A DNA stretch of 64,000 nucleotides from Amylostereum areolatum (lineage: Eukaryota; Basidiomycota; Agaricomycetes; Russulales; Stereaceae). Positions 45,104 through 57,722 of the stretch are shown here, in pieces; the stretch's first letter is position 1, and each line of letters begins with the position of its first letter. The notes under the pieces were generated by a model that ran no database searches, was not told where the DNA came from, and saw only the letters and a list, made by a program, of their open reading frames with translations. The stretch spans positions 558,001-622,000 of the forward strand of contig SAXG01000007.1 of NCBI GenBank assembly GCA_012932865.1, read 5' to 3'. The translations under genes and the position numbers were made by a program.

Positions 45104-46555
45104 TTATCCACTCTCGAACAAAAAATCCACAAGCTTACTAACCACTCGCACATTCACACTATTTCCCAGTAATCGATATTTCACCTTCGTAGACACACCC
45201 GGGGGCCACACGAACTGGTCCTCTGTGCCTGGGCGCACGAAGGCGAAGAGACGAAGTAGCTCCGAGGGCGTGAAATACCGCAGTTTGAGGGGGTGTAGGA
45301 TGTTTAGTGCATCAGGGTCATCGCGACCTTTTGCTTTGAGGAAGGTGTCGAAAGTCGCGGTTGTCTGGAGAGCAAGGGTGAATGGGCCGCAGTTACAAGT
45401 ATGAAACGAAGGTAACGCACATCGAGCTCGGTGTTTTCTTGTAAAATAGACCCCGCCCGTTCAACAAGTTGTGTATATCCTGAAAGCCCAATGCTCCGTT
45501 ATAAAAACCACGCCTTTTTGCAGCGAATGCGTGGCCTACCTCGGGTAAAACAGCAAGTCCGACGCGTAGACGGAAGCACGATGTCGAACAGGCGACCCCA
45601 TTTCTGCAGCACACGATCTGGAACAGCATGCGGATGGCACCCACTCACCCATCCACCCTTGTCCAGATACTCTTGCAAAGGTTCGACTGAATTCTGTGCA
45701 CTCCCTGGGGTGTCGTCACGGGGATCGATCCAGTCTTCTCCTCGTCCCGGTATATGCCTCCAAACGTGGTCCGGTTCTCTCCTGTTTTGGATGACGAATG
45801 GGGTTATCTTGGCGAGGAGATAATACCGAAGGCGGGAATTTGGGATGCCGAATTGTAAGGGCGTGAGTAGGAGTTCGAGAGTATGGTATCCCAAACCCCG
45901 TAACTGCCTCAACAACACCTGTCGCGTCGTCGACGTCTTCCGAGCAAAGGATCAACGCGATCATCCCTGGGATTTTTCAACAGAAACATACCTCGAAACC
46001 CGCGACGTTTTCCACGAGCAAAAACTTTGGCTGCGCGCCCAACGAAACAAGCTCCGGGAGCACATCCTCAACCAGATGCAAGAACGATTTCGCGCGCGGA
46101 TCCGCCGCGCCCTTCGCAAGCGGGTTCAGCACCGTATACGGTTGACACGCAGGCGACAAAAGCCACAAGTTCGCGCGGTGCTTCGCGATCTCCCGCGCGT
46201 CCAGGACGGAAATGTCTTTCTAGGAAGAAGGCAGCACCCGTGAAAATCAATCCTCATAAAGGTTCTTCGACAGGAGAAAAGGTAGCAAAGAAGCAAGGGG
46301 CAGAGGGAAAGAGGTAAAACGTTAACCTACTTTGTGGGCGATATTGTGGCCGTGATTTGCGGCGTAGACCTGGCATGCGATTTGATCCCAGTCGAAAGCA
46401 CCGACGACGGTGACCTGCACATTGCTCCGAGCGAGGGCAAAGTGCAAACCGCCTGAAAATCCACGGTCATCCACTAGACAAAGCAGGAAAAGGCGAAAAT
46501 GCAAACCGATACCACTGTAAAATTCTAGAGCACGTATCTCCGTGGGCTCGCCCAT
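45104..46555 (-). CDS. Dnmt2-type tRNA (cytosine-5) methyltransferase
   Basis: Multi-exon gene of the Dnmt2/TRDMT1 (Pmt1) family, which methylates C38 of tRNA-Asp. Splicing after ALEFYSGIG gives motif I EFYSGIGGLHFAL. Motif IV is LLSPACQPYT with the catalytic Cys, and motif VI is PKFLLVENVAGFE. The target region has the Dnmt2 hallmark CCFTRG, after the QFGIPNSRLRYYLLAK segment. The C-terminal motifs read LRYFTPSELLRLFAF and KYRLLGNSVNV, ending FLFESG. The residue before the catalytic Cys is Ala where Pro is standard. The short length and lack of extra domains separate it from DNA methyltransferases. Confidence 0.92.
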
Positions 46556-46905
46556 TCCATTCGTTAACCGAGCGAAGTTCGAAGATGGTGGCGGAAGGAA
46601 ACAAGGTCCATGGCGAGGTCCACAGGTGGTCCACGCGAGGTCCATGGTAAATCAGCGCTTTCCCACGATCATACGGGGGTCCACCGCTGCAGCCGATAGT
46701 CAATGCCAACTTCGCCGTTGTTCGACTTTGCTCACTCCCTCCTCCTCCTCCTCCCGTTTCTTCAGTCTCCCAACCCTTCTTGTCTTATTTTCCCACAGAA
46801 TCAGTTGTTCGATCTTGCTGAGGTCGAAGACAAACGTGATTTCCCCGGTTGTGTTCCCGGAGCGTCGTCCCGGGCCTTGTTATTGTCCCCACTTCATCTA
46901 CAGCC
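46556..46905. promoter_or_regulatory. divergent promoter region, Dnmt2-type and PHD genes
   Basis: A 350-base gap between two genes reading away from each other, with pyrimidine-rich stretches (CTCCTCCTCCTCC). It must hold both promoters; no defined element was identified. Confidence 0.5.
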
Positions 46906-49900
46906 ATGCAAGGATTGGCCTCCTACACGGCCTGCCAGCCTATCCTCACCACTCTCCAGCCCGCATCCATCATTCCCCAGCAAATCGTGCTGCCTCTCCC
47001 GCCCCCAGGAGCACACGCTCCAGACAACCAGGCCGATGGCATGGCCCGTCCGCTATCCCAACCACATCTGGCGTCGAGCCTAGATAGGTGCGTGGCCTCC
47101 AAGCCCAAACTTGAGCGACGCTGATCAACAAATCAAATAGTAACACACCTACTGACCAGCCACTGCTCCCGCCGTTTCCTACCCGGCCGCAAGTCAGTCA
47201 TCTCCCCACTCCGCAAAGGTGTGTCTTCTCTTGTCCCAACTGCCCCTATCCACCTTCCAAAAGAATCGCGAGTGTGCTTCGTGGGAAGGGTGTATTCCGC
47301 GACGCGTCGAGAGGCCGTCCGCTCTGCGACAGGATCATCCTGCGAACGAGACCTTGCGATGAGATAAACCTGCCATGCCCACCTCTGTACTTGCCCCGTC
47401 TGGTCCCACCATTGACTCACCTCTGTTTCAGTCCAAGCAACCTCGCCCCGTACGTTTCGGGTCACTCCGAGTCTCCGATCCAGCATGGGTACGCCTCCTT
47501 CCTGGCTTATCCTATTTCTCCTATTCATTCCCAAATGATGCAGTGCCCAAGGCTCCATGTTCCCCACTACCCACCGTTCTTTTGAATCCACTCGTCAGAT
47601 GATCACCCCGGAGTCGAGCCCCTTAGTCAACCGTGGGTGGGTCCTCCCAGGGGCGGAGACGACAACTACGCCGACTCAATTGTAAGCCGCCCGAATATTG
47701 TAAAGCTCCTGCCGACGTACCGCTGACCATGCCCAAATCCAGACGCCGTGCTGCCCCTCCTCAAACACCGCCTCCTGCTTTCCATCGTCACCCCTCTTCC
47801 CCACCCTCCAACGTCTCACAACTTTCCTCTCCCTTCATGCCGAAACCATCCCCGGTCTATCTCGCTGCGCCACCCCTACCACCCTCCCACCACCCATCTC
47901 GTGCCGCAACTCCTTTGCATGCCGTCGTCTCAACCCCTATAGACCCCGATGCCGACGCCGAAGGATCCGATGCCGAAGCGCGTCCCGCCGGAGGCGAGAT
48001 AGAACGCATTCGCGAAGAACAAGCCCGAGCTCGAGCCACCCTGCTCGAGGAGACCGAATCACGACGCCCAGAATATCTCCGGCGCGCTGATCGGCCGTTC
48101 AATGCCACGACTGAGCTCGATCCGGTCTGGGGCATCAAAGAAAGCCCCGCCAAGGGACGGCGTATCGAGCTCTGGGGGTTCACGGAGACCAGCGACGAGA
48201 GCTTCGAGGATCGGCTCATGGCTGGGGGCTACGTCGGCTATGGCAGCACGCCCGGAGCGACGATGCCCACGCGTCCCCGCACGCCGTCTCGCGCGAAGGA
48301 GTGGGCCAACATAACCACCCCCGGCCCCGCCGGCTCGTCCAAGGCCGCCAGCTTGAAGTTCGAAGACGATGACGAGGATGTGGCGCTCGACGACCGGGCG
48401 GTGAAGAAGAAGCGGAGGCTCGCGGCATTCCGGCGCGTGACGGGGGGCGCGAACGCGGTCGTGCAGGCGGCCAAGGCGACGTTGCAGCCGGTCGAGGTTG
48501 AGGGCAAGGGCCGAGTCCTGCTTGACTTGAATGAGGAGGAGGTGCCCGAACTTGTGGAAGGATCCGTTCCTCAATCTCCGGTAGGGCGCAAACGCGGCGG
48601 GAAGCGCAAGAGGCGGGGCGGAGCTGCCACTGGCGGCAAATCTGGACGTGGCGGGAAGGGCAAGGCGAGGAAGGAAGAGGCGGCAGAAAATGCGATGGAC
48701 CTCGGTGCTTCGAACTTGAACTGGCCGGACGAGCAGTTCCCTTGGAGCTTGCGCACGCAGGAAAGGATGGAGGTGGAACGCATGGAAGAGACGGAGCGGA
48801 TGAAGTCGATTGCGCACTTTTTCGACGGCGACAGCGATGAAGACGAAGAGGAGGAACCGCCGCAACAGGTTCAAACTACGCTTGTGCCAATGGACTTGGG
48901 CGAGGCAGACTTTCCCGAACAACCTGTTTACCGTGGGCGAGGAAAGATGGTTCCCTTACGCCAGCGCGACCTCCCTGACGCTCCTCCACACCACCTCTTC
49001 TTCCCAAGCGATCCCGCTGATGCCCGCGCCGCACTCTTGTCCAAACGTTCTGTCCGCGCGCTTGCGGCCCGCCGCCGACTCCGGGAGATGAACTCGGATA
49101 GCGACGACGAGACGGTGTGCATCTGCCACGGAACGGATGACGGCCGGGAGCTCGTGCAGTGCGACGACTGCAAACGGTGGTACCACCTCAGCTGCATCGG
49201 CCTCAAGTTCGAGGACCTCGGCGAGGAGGAGGATCCTTGGTATTGCGACCTGTGCGAAGACGATGGACGACTGGACAGCAACCCTTCATCCGAACCGACG
49301 TTCGTGCAGGGCGATGAGGAAGACCTCACGCCGCGCCGGATGCGCGACCCGCTGTTTTTTCAGAGTGACCTCGACGCATCCCCCGCGGGAGCGCTGTGGC
49401 GCACGCCGTCCTCGTCCACGCGTGCGCCGATGACACCGACGCGTAGTGGAGGGACCACGACAGAGTTCTCGACGCGCTCGTCTTGGGGCTCCGCCAGCCG
49501 GCACGGGCCTACAACGCCCCCCTCCGCGTCGCAGCACGTACGCGTGTATTCGACCCCCGGCGCGTTCGAGACGGTTTTCCAAGGCAGCTCCCCGTTCGAC
49601 CCGACCACGACGCCTTCGCGCGGGATTCGGTTTCCTCCCGGCGTGCAGAAGGAGAGCACCGGCGCGTGGGCGGCCGCAAGATACGGGGGTCCGTTCGCCA
49701 CGCCGACGCAGGCGGGGTCCAAGCATGCTCTGCAGCGCTATGACCGGATGTCCGGAGGACACTTCATGGGCATGTTGTCCGCGAGCCCGAATTCGTACCG
49801 TTCGGCGGCGTACGACGACACGCCTGTGGATAGGTCCGTGCCAAGGCCTGTTGCGGCGTTTCCGCCGAGGAGGCAGTTGGAATCGCCGTTGATGGGGAGA

Positions 49901-49987
49901 GGTGTGAGCTATCGGAGGCCACCGCCCGGACCACCCCAGTCTCCGAGTCTGAGGGCGGCGAAAGGGAAGGAAAGGGTGGAGGTGTGA
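46906..49987 (+). CDS. PHD-finger nuclear protein
   Basis: A multi-exon start (MQGLASYTACQPILTTLQ; Pro-rich segments) joins by several short introns to a long last exon running to 49987. The large exon is entered in phase at the acceptor before CGCCGTGCTGCC at about 47733, not at an earlier Met. A single PHD finger is at about 49118-49255: CICHGTDDGRELVQCDDC, then WYHLSCIG and DPWYCDLC. It has the Trp typical of fingers that read methylated lysine in histone H3. Basic tracts (KRGGKRKRRGG) resemble nuclear localisation signals. The rest is low-complexity and disordered-looking. Probably a chromatin reader; complex and targets are unknown. Confidence 0.8.
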
Positions 49988-50961
49988 GCGGAGAGGTGAT
50001 GAATACCATACTGGTGCGTATCTTACCTCGTCGGGAAACCCAGACGCTGACCAGGGAGAGTATCGCAGCTTCTTCAATCTTGTATAGCGATTAGCGTCGA
50101 TAGGCGTAATGTGTGCGTGCCCGCTACTGGACGCTCGAACGTGTACATAGGCTTCGTTTCGGAGCCATGTTCGTGATCGGTTTATCTCTTTCTCCAAAAG
50201 AATCCTTGCCGGTCGTGTTTCTTGTCCGTCGAGGTTGTCTTGTAATAATGTTCTGTTGTGTATATCTTGGGGCATCTGTTGTCGTGCTCGGCATAGGTTA
50301 GCATACGTTACGGTACGATATGAATGCGATAGTTGTGATAGATGAGATGGTCAGTATGCTGAAGAAAAGGGAGAAACAGATGACATGCCTTCGAGACGAA
50401 GCCACCTATACCCGGTGTGTTGCATGTATGGGGGAAACGGTAGTGCCCGAGGCGCGATGATACCGCTCTATTTGAGTTACTGAGCAGCTCACGAGCTAGT
50501 TGAAATGATCTTGACCAGTACTTGTTTTAGTCTCCTCATTGAAAACCATACTATAGAACTCGGTACCTTTGGTTCAGAAGGCTATGACAGCCATCGTGGC
50601 TTCAGAATTTGTCCCTCAGCGTGGACTGGACCGATGGCTCGACGCGTCACGCCGCGTTGCAACCCACGAACTATGCGCATGTACCCATCCAGTGGATCCT
50701 TCGAAGAAAAATACGGGTGCATCATGTGAGGTTTTCTGATCGGGGCGCCAGATAGAGAGAAGGAGTGGCCGTTGTAAACTGTAGCAGGAGGGTTGTAAAA
50801 TGCGGGAAACCACGCGTAAGGACGCGTCAGGTCACATCCACGTCACAAGTGACCTCTCGCGTTCTGCCGAGTGACCTACGTCCTCTTCTTGTCACGTTCC
50901 TTCGACAAATCGACTCCGCCTCCTTCACACGTTTGTGTAATCCAAGCTGAAGGCATAAATC
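49988..50961. other. intergenic, SMN promoter region
   Basis: No gene supported. Holds the 3' region of the PHD gene and the upstream region of SMN. Confidence 0.5.
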
Positions 50962-52055
50962 ATGTCCGCACGTACTCTCGTATCTTACGACGACATCGTC
51001 CAAGGTGGCCCCTCTGGAAACAATGGATCTGGAGGATCTGCACCCCCTCGTAAACGAAGACGCAACAACAACAACACCAACACCAACAACAGTCAACGCC
51101 AGTATCGCCAACATTGGGACGACCCCGGGCCTCTCGCCGAGTCGATACCCTACGGATCCTCATCGTCATCCAACATTGCGCCTGCGCTTGAAGTCACCAT
51201 GCAGGTTGAGGAAGAAGAGGGCGAAGAAGAGAGCAGGATGCTGACTCACGAAGAGATCTGGGATGACTCTGCGCTCGTCGACGCTTGGGAAAGTGCTCAG
51301 GCCGAGTATGAGGTGTGTATACATATTTTCTTCTCTTGCTACTATGTTATACGGAGGGCTGATAACGCATGAACGGGCAGGCGTTCCATGGGAAGGGCAA
51401 ATCTTGGAAAGACGAGCCCGTCAAAAAGTCGCCATTGTAAGTGCTTTAGCTCTCTTTCTCCCGTCTGTACAGGCATTCTTCTTACATCCGTGCGGAACAG
51501 GTGGTATAACGTCCCTCCCAAACCCCAAAAAGGAGCTGCCACGACCACAACCACGACCACAGCAACATCCACATCAAACGTTCACAACTCAAATGTTCAC
51601 AATGGCGCGTCTGCTACGGTACCTGCACCAGGAACCGACGCCGAAAACTCCCAACCGGTCAATTTCGATACCTTTGTCCCGGCGCACGACCCATCTCTCT
51701 TTGTTTCTTCTGCTCCTGCGGAACTATCTACTTTCGCAGACGGACCGTGGCCCACGCGCGATGAGGCCTTCAGCCGTGCCCTCGGAGCTATGTACTGGGC
51801 TGGATACTGGACGGCCGTGTATCACGTATGTCTTTCTCGCCCCGCTTCTCACTCCTAAAATCTAACAGTCTCTTGTCGTTGTCACAGAGCCACCAACATT
51901 CTGGGACGGGCGCTGAAGAGACAAAACTCGCCGGAGAAGAAGGGGGCGACGAAGAGGGTGAGTATGTCGGGGCAGACGCGGATGCAGACGGGGAGGATGG
52001 GGATGAAAAAGAGTCCGGAGAAGAAGATGAAGAGTTGATCTCGACGCAGCGGTGA
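50962..52055 (+). CDS. SMN (survival motor neuron) homologue
   Basis: Several short-intron exons from MSARTLVSYDDIVQGG to a tail ending EELISTQR. SMN is the core of the complex that loads Sm rings on spliceosomal snRNAs. The Gemin2-binding helix is recognisable (WDDSALVDAWESAQAEYEAFHG). The oligomerising YG box is AFSRALGAMYWAGYWTAVYH, with the spaced Tyr/Gly pattern of SMN and fission yeast Smn1. As in other fungal SMN proteins there is no obvious Tudor domain. The linker has Asn/Thr runs. Unusually, about 50 residues of very acidic sequence (GGDEEGEYVGADADADGE) follow the YG box, which is normally close to the C-terminus. Confidence 0.82.
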
Positions 52056-52369
52056 TATATTTCTTGTGGTTTGTTCAGCCCTACCCCATCCAATGGTTAG
52101 TAAAATCTGCCCTCCTCCCTCGTGTCTTCAACCGGTTGAACCATCTCCCACAAGACATTCCAATCCATGACGATCTTTCTTCTCCGTCCGTGTGAGTACA
52201 TTTCCGTCCTCTTTCGTACGCGAACCCCTTTGCTTGCCTTAGTGTTTATGCAGTGCTTGGGCGCACCGTCGCAATCCATCAGTGTCATGTTATATCACGC
52301 CTGGAAGTATACACTATACGAGCACACACACATGTACATAACCCATCGTCGTACCGAACATGCAAAAAA
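52056..52369. other. convergent intergenic region
   Basis: Separates the SMN and Nic96 genes, which end towards each other. No gene seen. Confidence 0.5.
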
Positions 52370-55300
52370 TCACAACGCAATCTCCACGTCCAATCTCGCC
52401 AGATATGAATACACATCGGGCGACAGCCGATATTTGAGCATACCCGCGAAGATCATCAGTGAACGCGACTTTGTGCGCAAGGCACTCAACGCCTGCACCA
52501 TGCAGTGATCAGCAACACTGGCGAAAGATCCAAGCAACAGGGCGACACACCATATGCCTGCTCGCATCGGGCACGAGAGAAGCTTTGGTCTTCTGGTACA
52601 CTGCCGCGATACAATCCATCGTGAGCGGGAGGTATGTCTGCAAGTTGCGTTGGAGCGCGTCGTGCATGTCCTTGAACTCCTCTGCTCTTCTTGTGATCTT
52701 CGCCACGTCTCCATCGAGTGGGATGAGGTCTGTCGACTCCATGATCTACCCAACGCGGTCAACGTTCTCCCCGAAAGGTATGACAAGAAAAACCTGTAAC
52801 CCACTTCGAACGCTAGATCGAACCGCCCCTCCTTCTTCGCGTCCATCGCCTCCCTGATCCTCAACAACCGTCCCACTGCTTCCCGCTCCCTGCCCACCGC
52901 CCTGTTCGTCCGCTCATAATGCCTCAAAATCTCCCGCGCCGTGCCTTCGATCGCCTTGCCCTGCTCGCCACCCCCGCTGGGCGCAGCGATGGTGTTCCCG
53001 AGCGCTTGCGCGAGGCAGACGATGACCTTGGCGTAGTCGCCCGCGAGGTTGTACAGCTTGATCGCCTCAAGTACCCGGTCGTTCTCCTCCGCGTGACGGG
53101 CGGCGCGCACGAGGATCACGTCGTTGAACTGACGTGCGTCCTGCAGCTTGAGCAACGACGCACCCTGCTCGACTACGCCGCTCTGTGATGTACCAACCCG
53201 TTTGCGGTCAGCGCTGGCTGCGGAAAAGAAAAGAAGGGGACAGGGAGAGGAAGGACATACAAATCGTGTACCGTCGGATCGGAACCCGCCAACGAGTTCA
53301 TCCCATGCGGGACCGGCGTTGGAGAGCACGATGATACGCCGGACGAGCTCCCATGCGTTCTCGAGCTGCTCCTGGCCTATCGCGCCCACTTGGTCGGCGC
53401 TGAGGGTGACCGTGTAGACATATTGTAGCGCCTCCTTCGCGTCCATTTTCACGAACTGACGGACGTAGCGCCATATCAGCGTTGGAAGGCTCAGCGCGGG
53501 CGGTGCGTTCGGGGACAACGATACTTTATGGCTTATCAGTGGCGAGGTAGGTGAAGAAAGGGAGAGAACGAACAAGGTGTCATGTCCGAAGTCTCGGCGC
53601 GGGAGGGAACACGGAGAAGTCCGTGGTACGCAAGTGCGATGGCGACGTGGACGGCTTCCACCTCTGTTTCGGGGTTATCCCAAAGAGCAGCGACAGCCTA
53701 CACGTTGGTTAAGCGGGGTTTTGGAGAGAACCTCAGGACAACTACGTACCCGTTCGAACTGTCCACAAATGAGCAGCACCGCTGCCCACAAGCCGGCCCT
53801 GGGACCCTTCTGACCTGAAGGACCCTCGAAATGCCGCTCGCCGTACCCAAGCAAAGTCTCCGCCAGACCCCGGAGGCCGCCGTTCTCCTCTTCGTCTACC
53901 TGTGAAATCTTCAGCACGGGGCATTTGTGAGCGCAAAAGGTGATCTACCATCGCGAGCTGGAACCACAACCAATCCTCTGTTGTAGCTGTGACAAGCGGA
54001 ACCGTGCGGCGAGTGGGGTCGAGCTTTCCCATCAGTTTATAGAGGGCGAGCTTGAACGGGTCGACCGTCGCCGAGTGGAGCATGTGCGCATTGTAGATGG
54101 ATTGTATGTGGTCTCGATGAGGTTTTGGCAGTCTATACGCGTGTCTGATTAATAAGGACATCTGGCCATTTGGATGGGACTTGCCGCCTGTCAGGAGACT
54201 CGAGCCATGTGCGGAAGTGAGAAACAAAGCTGTCTTCTCGATGCTCGATTGCCTGCTGGAACCGCAACGCTTCCGCGAGCGCCTCGTGTGTGTGCCCTGT
54301 CCGCACCAAGTAAAACAGTTTCGCCCAGAGGGGCTGACTGGCCACAAGCTGTTTACCGATGATCAGCATCCGCCAGATGTCCAGCAATCAATGCGGTATC
54401 TCACCTCGATCCGGTCTTGCCACTCCCCATTTCGATAGTACCGTACCAGCAGGAATGCGCGCACTTTGTTGGCCACGCTCGGATCGCCGCCGAGTTTCGC
54501 CTCAAATGGACGCGCTTGTACTGTGCGCTCGAGTACATCGAAGTACTGCTCTTCCAGCGCCTCTCGTGCACCACGGGCGATCAGTTTGCGAAGTTCCGCC
54601 GCGTCGCGCGATTCGGGGTCGCCGAGATACGCGCGAGCATGCTTACGCTCGAAGAGGGGAGTGTTGAGTATGTGCGCTCCTGCGTGTTCGAGAGGAGCAA
54701 CGGCGGAGGGCTCGCCAGTGATCTTGGCGAGGATGTGGAAGTTTTGGGTGATTTGTTGCGTGCGCTAAGAACGTGTATAAGCCGGTGGGTTCAGAAGAAA
54801 AAAAGGGGGGTTTACGTCAGGATTGAGGGAAACCGAGGCTTGGGCGAGGGAGTGGAGAATGGGGTAGGACGTGCCGCGAAGACGCGCTGAGTTTAGTTCG
54901 GATATCGAACGGTCGTAGGCCATCATCTTGCTCTGCATCTGCAGATTTGGACTCGGGCCCACGCTCATCTATGGTATTCAAAGTTAGTGAGAGACTTCAC
55001 TCCCGAGAGAGAAAAACATACAGCAAGACTGCTTCTGCCATGCTGTCCCTTGTACTCCGCGACCGCCTTGTTCTCGCTGCCGACGCGCCCACCAAGCTCC
55101 TCAAAGACGCGTTTCTTCCTTGCTTCCCAGTCCTTCCGACTCCTGTCTTCCAACAGCCTATAAAAGTCCTCTTGTGTTTCCCTCCGCGCTTCCTCGATGG
55201 TCGAGATGATGTTTTGTTCGTGCGCGTGGCGCAAGTAGCCAGCGATGTCCGTGTCCTGTAGTGGCTGGAGAGGCGAGAATGTCGCTGCGGTGTTCAGATG

Positions 55301-55569
55301 AGCGATAGAATTGGCAAGTGCGGGTGCGTCAACGTGAGCCTGCGCGAGGAGGTAGTTTCTGTTCAACTAGGATCAGCGCGTTAAGCAAATGTATGGTTGG
55401 GGGCTACTCACGCTCGCCCGCTGTCTGCCGTCACTCCTGGTTGGCGTGATACCAGTCGTCTGGACTGCGCCTCGATTTGGTCAAGGGAAAGGTTGACATG
55501 AGGCAAATCCGGTTTGGAAAAGTGCGAAGTCAACGCCTTGGACGACGTGAGGAGAGAAGAAAGGTCCAT
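52370..55569 (-). CDS. NIC96: nucleoporin Nic96/Nup93
   Basis: Multi-exon gene for the scaffold nucleoporin Nic96/Nup93 of the inner ring of the nuclear pore. The start MDLSSLLTSSKALTSHF and the following DQIEAQSRRLVSRQ match the amino helical region that binds other nucleoporins. The central and C-terminal alpha-solenoid includes YRLPKPHRDHIQSIYNA, WRYVRQFVKMDAKEALQYVY, DAREFNDVILVRAARHAEE-like and AIKLYNLAGDYAKVI segments. The end is GMLKYRLSPDVYSYLARLD. The start at 55569 is the first ATG of the first exon. Roughly nine introns are visible as frame changes; not all edges were fixed. Confidence 0.88.
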
Positions 55570-55856
55570 TGTCGAGAGTGCTGTTGGCAGGTTCGTATTT
55601 CAACAGCAGCAATAGCCTGGAAATTTTGCGAGGGAAACTCTGGAGGCGATCCGACGTTGTGGATGTGGCGAACGTCGTAGCCGTTGTTGTAGAAGGAGAG
55701 TGAGCAGTCGAACAAACAGACGCGCGACTCACACCTCGCGACGCGTCAATCACTCTTGCGCTCTCCAAAACCTTCCTCGACCACCGCAGAATCGTGTCTC
55801 GGCAACGTTGCTCTTAGCTTGAGTCATATACCTTACTTCCCGTGGCTTTGGTGAAC
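55570..55856. promoter_or_regulatory. divergent promoter region, Nic96 and 55857 gene
   Basis: A 287-base gap between genes reading away from each other. No specific element identified. Confidence 0.45.
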
Positions 55857-57722
55857 ATGGTCTCTGGTCAACTTTCGAAGAAAATGGACAGAAGACTTGG
55901 AACGACGATGGATGGAATTTTGTTCAGATTGGCCCTTGTACGTCGTCCTCGTTCATCTGAACATCACCAAGATCTCATCCTTATCATTCCTCACTCAGGC
56001 TCATACCCTTCTAGCCAACAAACCGAAAGAATCGTCCTTGCGATGTAAGTCTGGCTGGATATGCCATTCGTAGGCGCATATATCCAACCAAACAGCGGCA
56101 TTGCTCCCCAGCGCACTGTGCAGTACTCCAGGCTAAGTTTCTTCCAACTCTACCCGATGGAACTCTCGAAAGCGATCTATGGAAAAGGCGCGTTGTCGAA
56201 CTGGAGAAGAAGCTGGACGAGGTACAAGCAGAAGCAGAAGCAGAGCGAACGGGTGAGCCCTCAGAGGGGTTTGTTTTGCTGTTTCTCTGAATTTTCTCTT
56301 TGCAGAACTTTTGGCCCTCCGCGCTGCTTCTAGTGCTGTTGAATCTCAACCTCCGTCGGTGCCAACACCTGCGCCTGCCACGACAAAGAAGAAGAAGAAC
56401 AAGAAAGGTTCCAATCCTCCAACATCCGGCCCTCCTCCACCGCGGGGTGAGTTTCTCATGTCGCTTCCTGCGGTATAGCTGATGATGTATACGTCGTAAT
56501 CTCCCTAGTTCTTCTCCCGTCCAGCGCCAGCTCCAATGCGATTCTCATTCCTCACCTTCGGGCTTTAAACGCTTTGGCTAGTGCTCTCCAAACGAAGGGT
56601 TCACCACGCCCACCGCCGTCCGTCATCCTGGCCACCTCTCGCCGCTGTATCGAAGGACTCGGCCTGGCGCTTTCATCTTCGCTTATTGCACCCTCCTCTT
56701 CTTCTTCCACAACATGGCCACCGACACCTGCCGATGCTGTGGACGCCATTTGCACATGCCTTCCCTCTGTTCTCGACATTGCCATTCCTTCCATTCTCCT
56801 CGCGTTCAAGCCCTCTTCGGACCCCAAATCTCCCAACATTCACTGCAACCCCTTTTGGCATACTCAAGGTGGAAGCTCGCCGAGTGAAACAAGACCTCCA
56901 GCGACTAATGAAGACCTGTCTGTCGTCATTGACGCCGTCTTGCAGCCATTGGCATCGTTTATCCTCATCCCGGCGATGCAAGCGCTCTCTATGTTGTGTC
57001 AAGCTCGAGCCCAACATCTCCTTTCGTCTGTGTCTCCCCGACCCGTTTCCAACCCTCTCATTGCAACTCCTCTCGACCCTTCAGCGCTCGTCCCTGTTCT
57101 CACGCAGGTCTTGGACTCCCTAGACAAGTTATGCACGGACGCAAGCCCACAGCCATCGCTGCGGACCCAGATACTTCGCGACAGCGCGCAAGCCCTTCGG
57201 GATTGTATAGTTCTAAATACCCTCTGGCAAATGGACAAACTCGTAGAAACAACGTCTCTGTCCACAAGCAGCCCGCCGACTCTTGCTTCAGGATCAACCT
57301 CGAGCTCTGCTCTCAGCGTCCAACCTCGACCCACCCAAGCAGAACGTATCAGACGTCTTGCACACAAAGACACCTTGTACCACCTTTGCACCATTCTCTC
57401 ACTATATCTACGCCGCCCGGTCTCTCTTGTCCCCCGCCAGTCCACCTTTGACCTACGCGAAGAAATCGGCCGAACACTTGGCCCGTTCGTGAGGAAGCAT
57501 CTGACCACCCGAAGACCTGATCATAGATTCGACGGGCCGACGTTGGACGAGGTGGAGCAGGGTATGATCATGGCCGTCTTAGAACATGCATGGGCCGTTG
57601 GCGTTAGGATGGGAGGCGAGGATTGGGAGGGAGATAACCACGGCCCCTCAGTGGGAGCTCAGCGTGCCGATACCAATGCCGATGTCGATGTCATGATGGA
57701 AGACGGGTCGCAAACGACTTGA
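55857..57722 (+). CDS. unrecognised protein with coiled coil
   Basis: Multi-exon gene; the last exon is long and ends MMEDGSQTT. No domain family is recognised. The amino part has a basic segment (MVSGQLSKKMDRRLG), then FLPTLPDGTLESDLWKRR and a coiled-coil heptad stretch (VVELEKKLDEVQAEAEAER). A Lys-rich linker (TTKKKKNKKG) follows, then about 380 residues of mainly helical, Ser/Leu-rich sequence with LRALNALASALQ and REEIGRTLGPFVRKHL. Helical repeat character and absence of membrane segments suggest a cytosolic or nuclear scaffold protein; this is inference. The ATG at 55857 was chosen because the open frame starts there and runs into a good donor. Confidence 0.7.

Noticed and set aside
45104..46555. 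DNA (CpG) methyltransferase
   Set aside because: The protein has only the catalytic core and the CFT hallmark of Dnmt2, with no BAH, RFD or chromo domain.
47633..47730. Start of the PHD gene at the Met of the long frame (about 47633)
   Set aside because: An intron with its acceptor just before about 47733 joins an upstream in-phase exon chain starting at 46906, so the long frame's apparent start lies outside the real coding frame.
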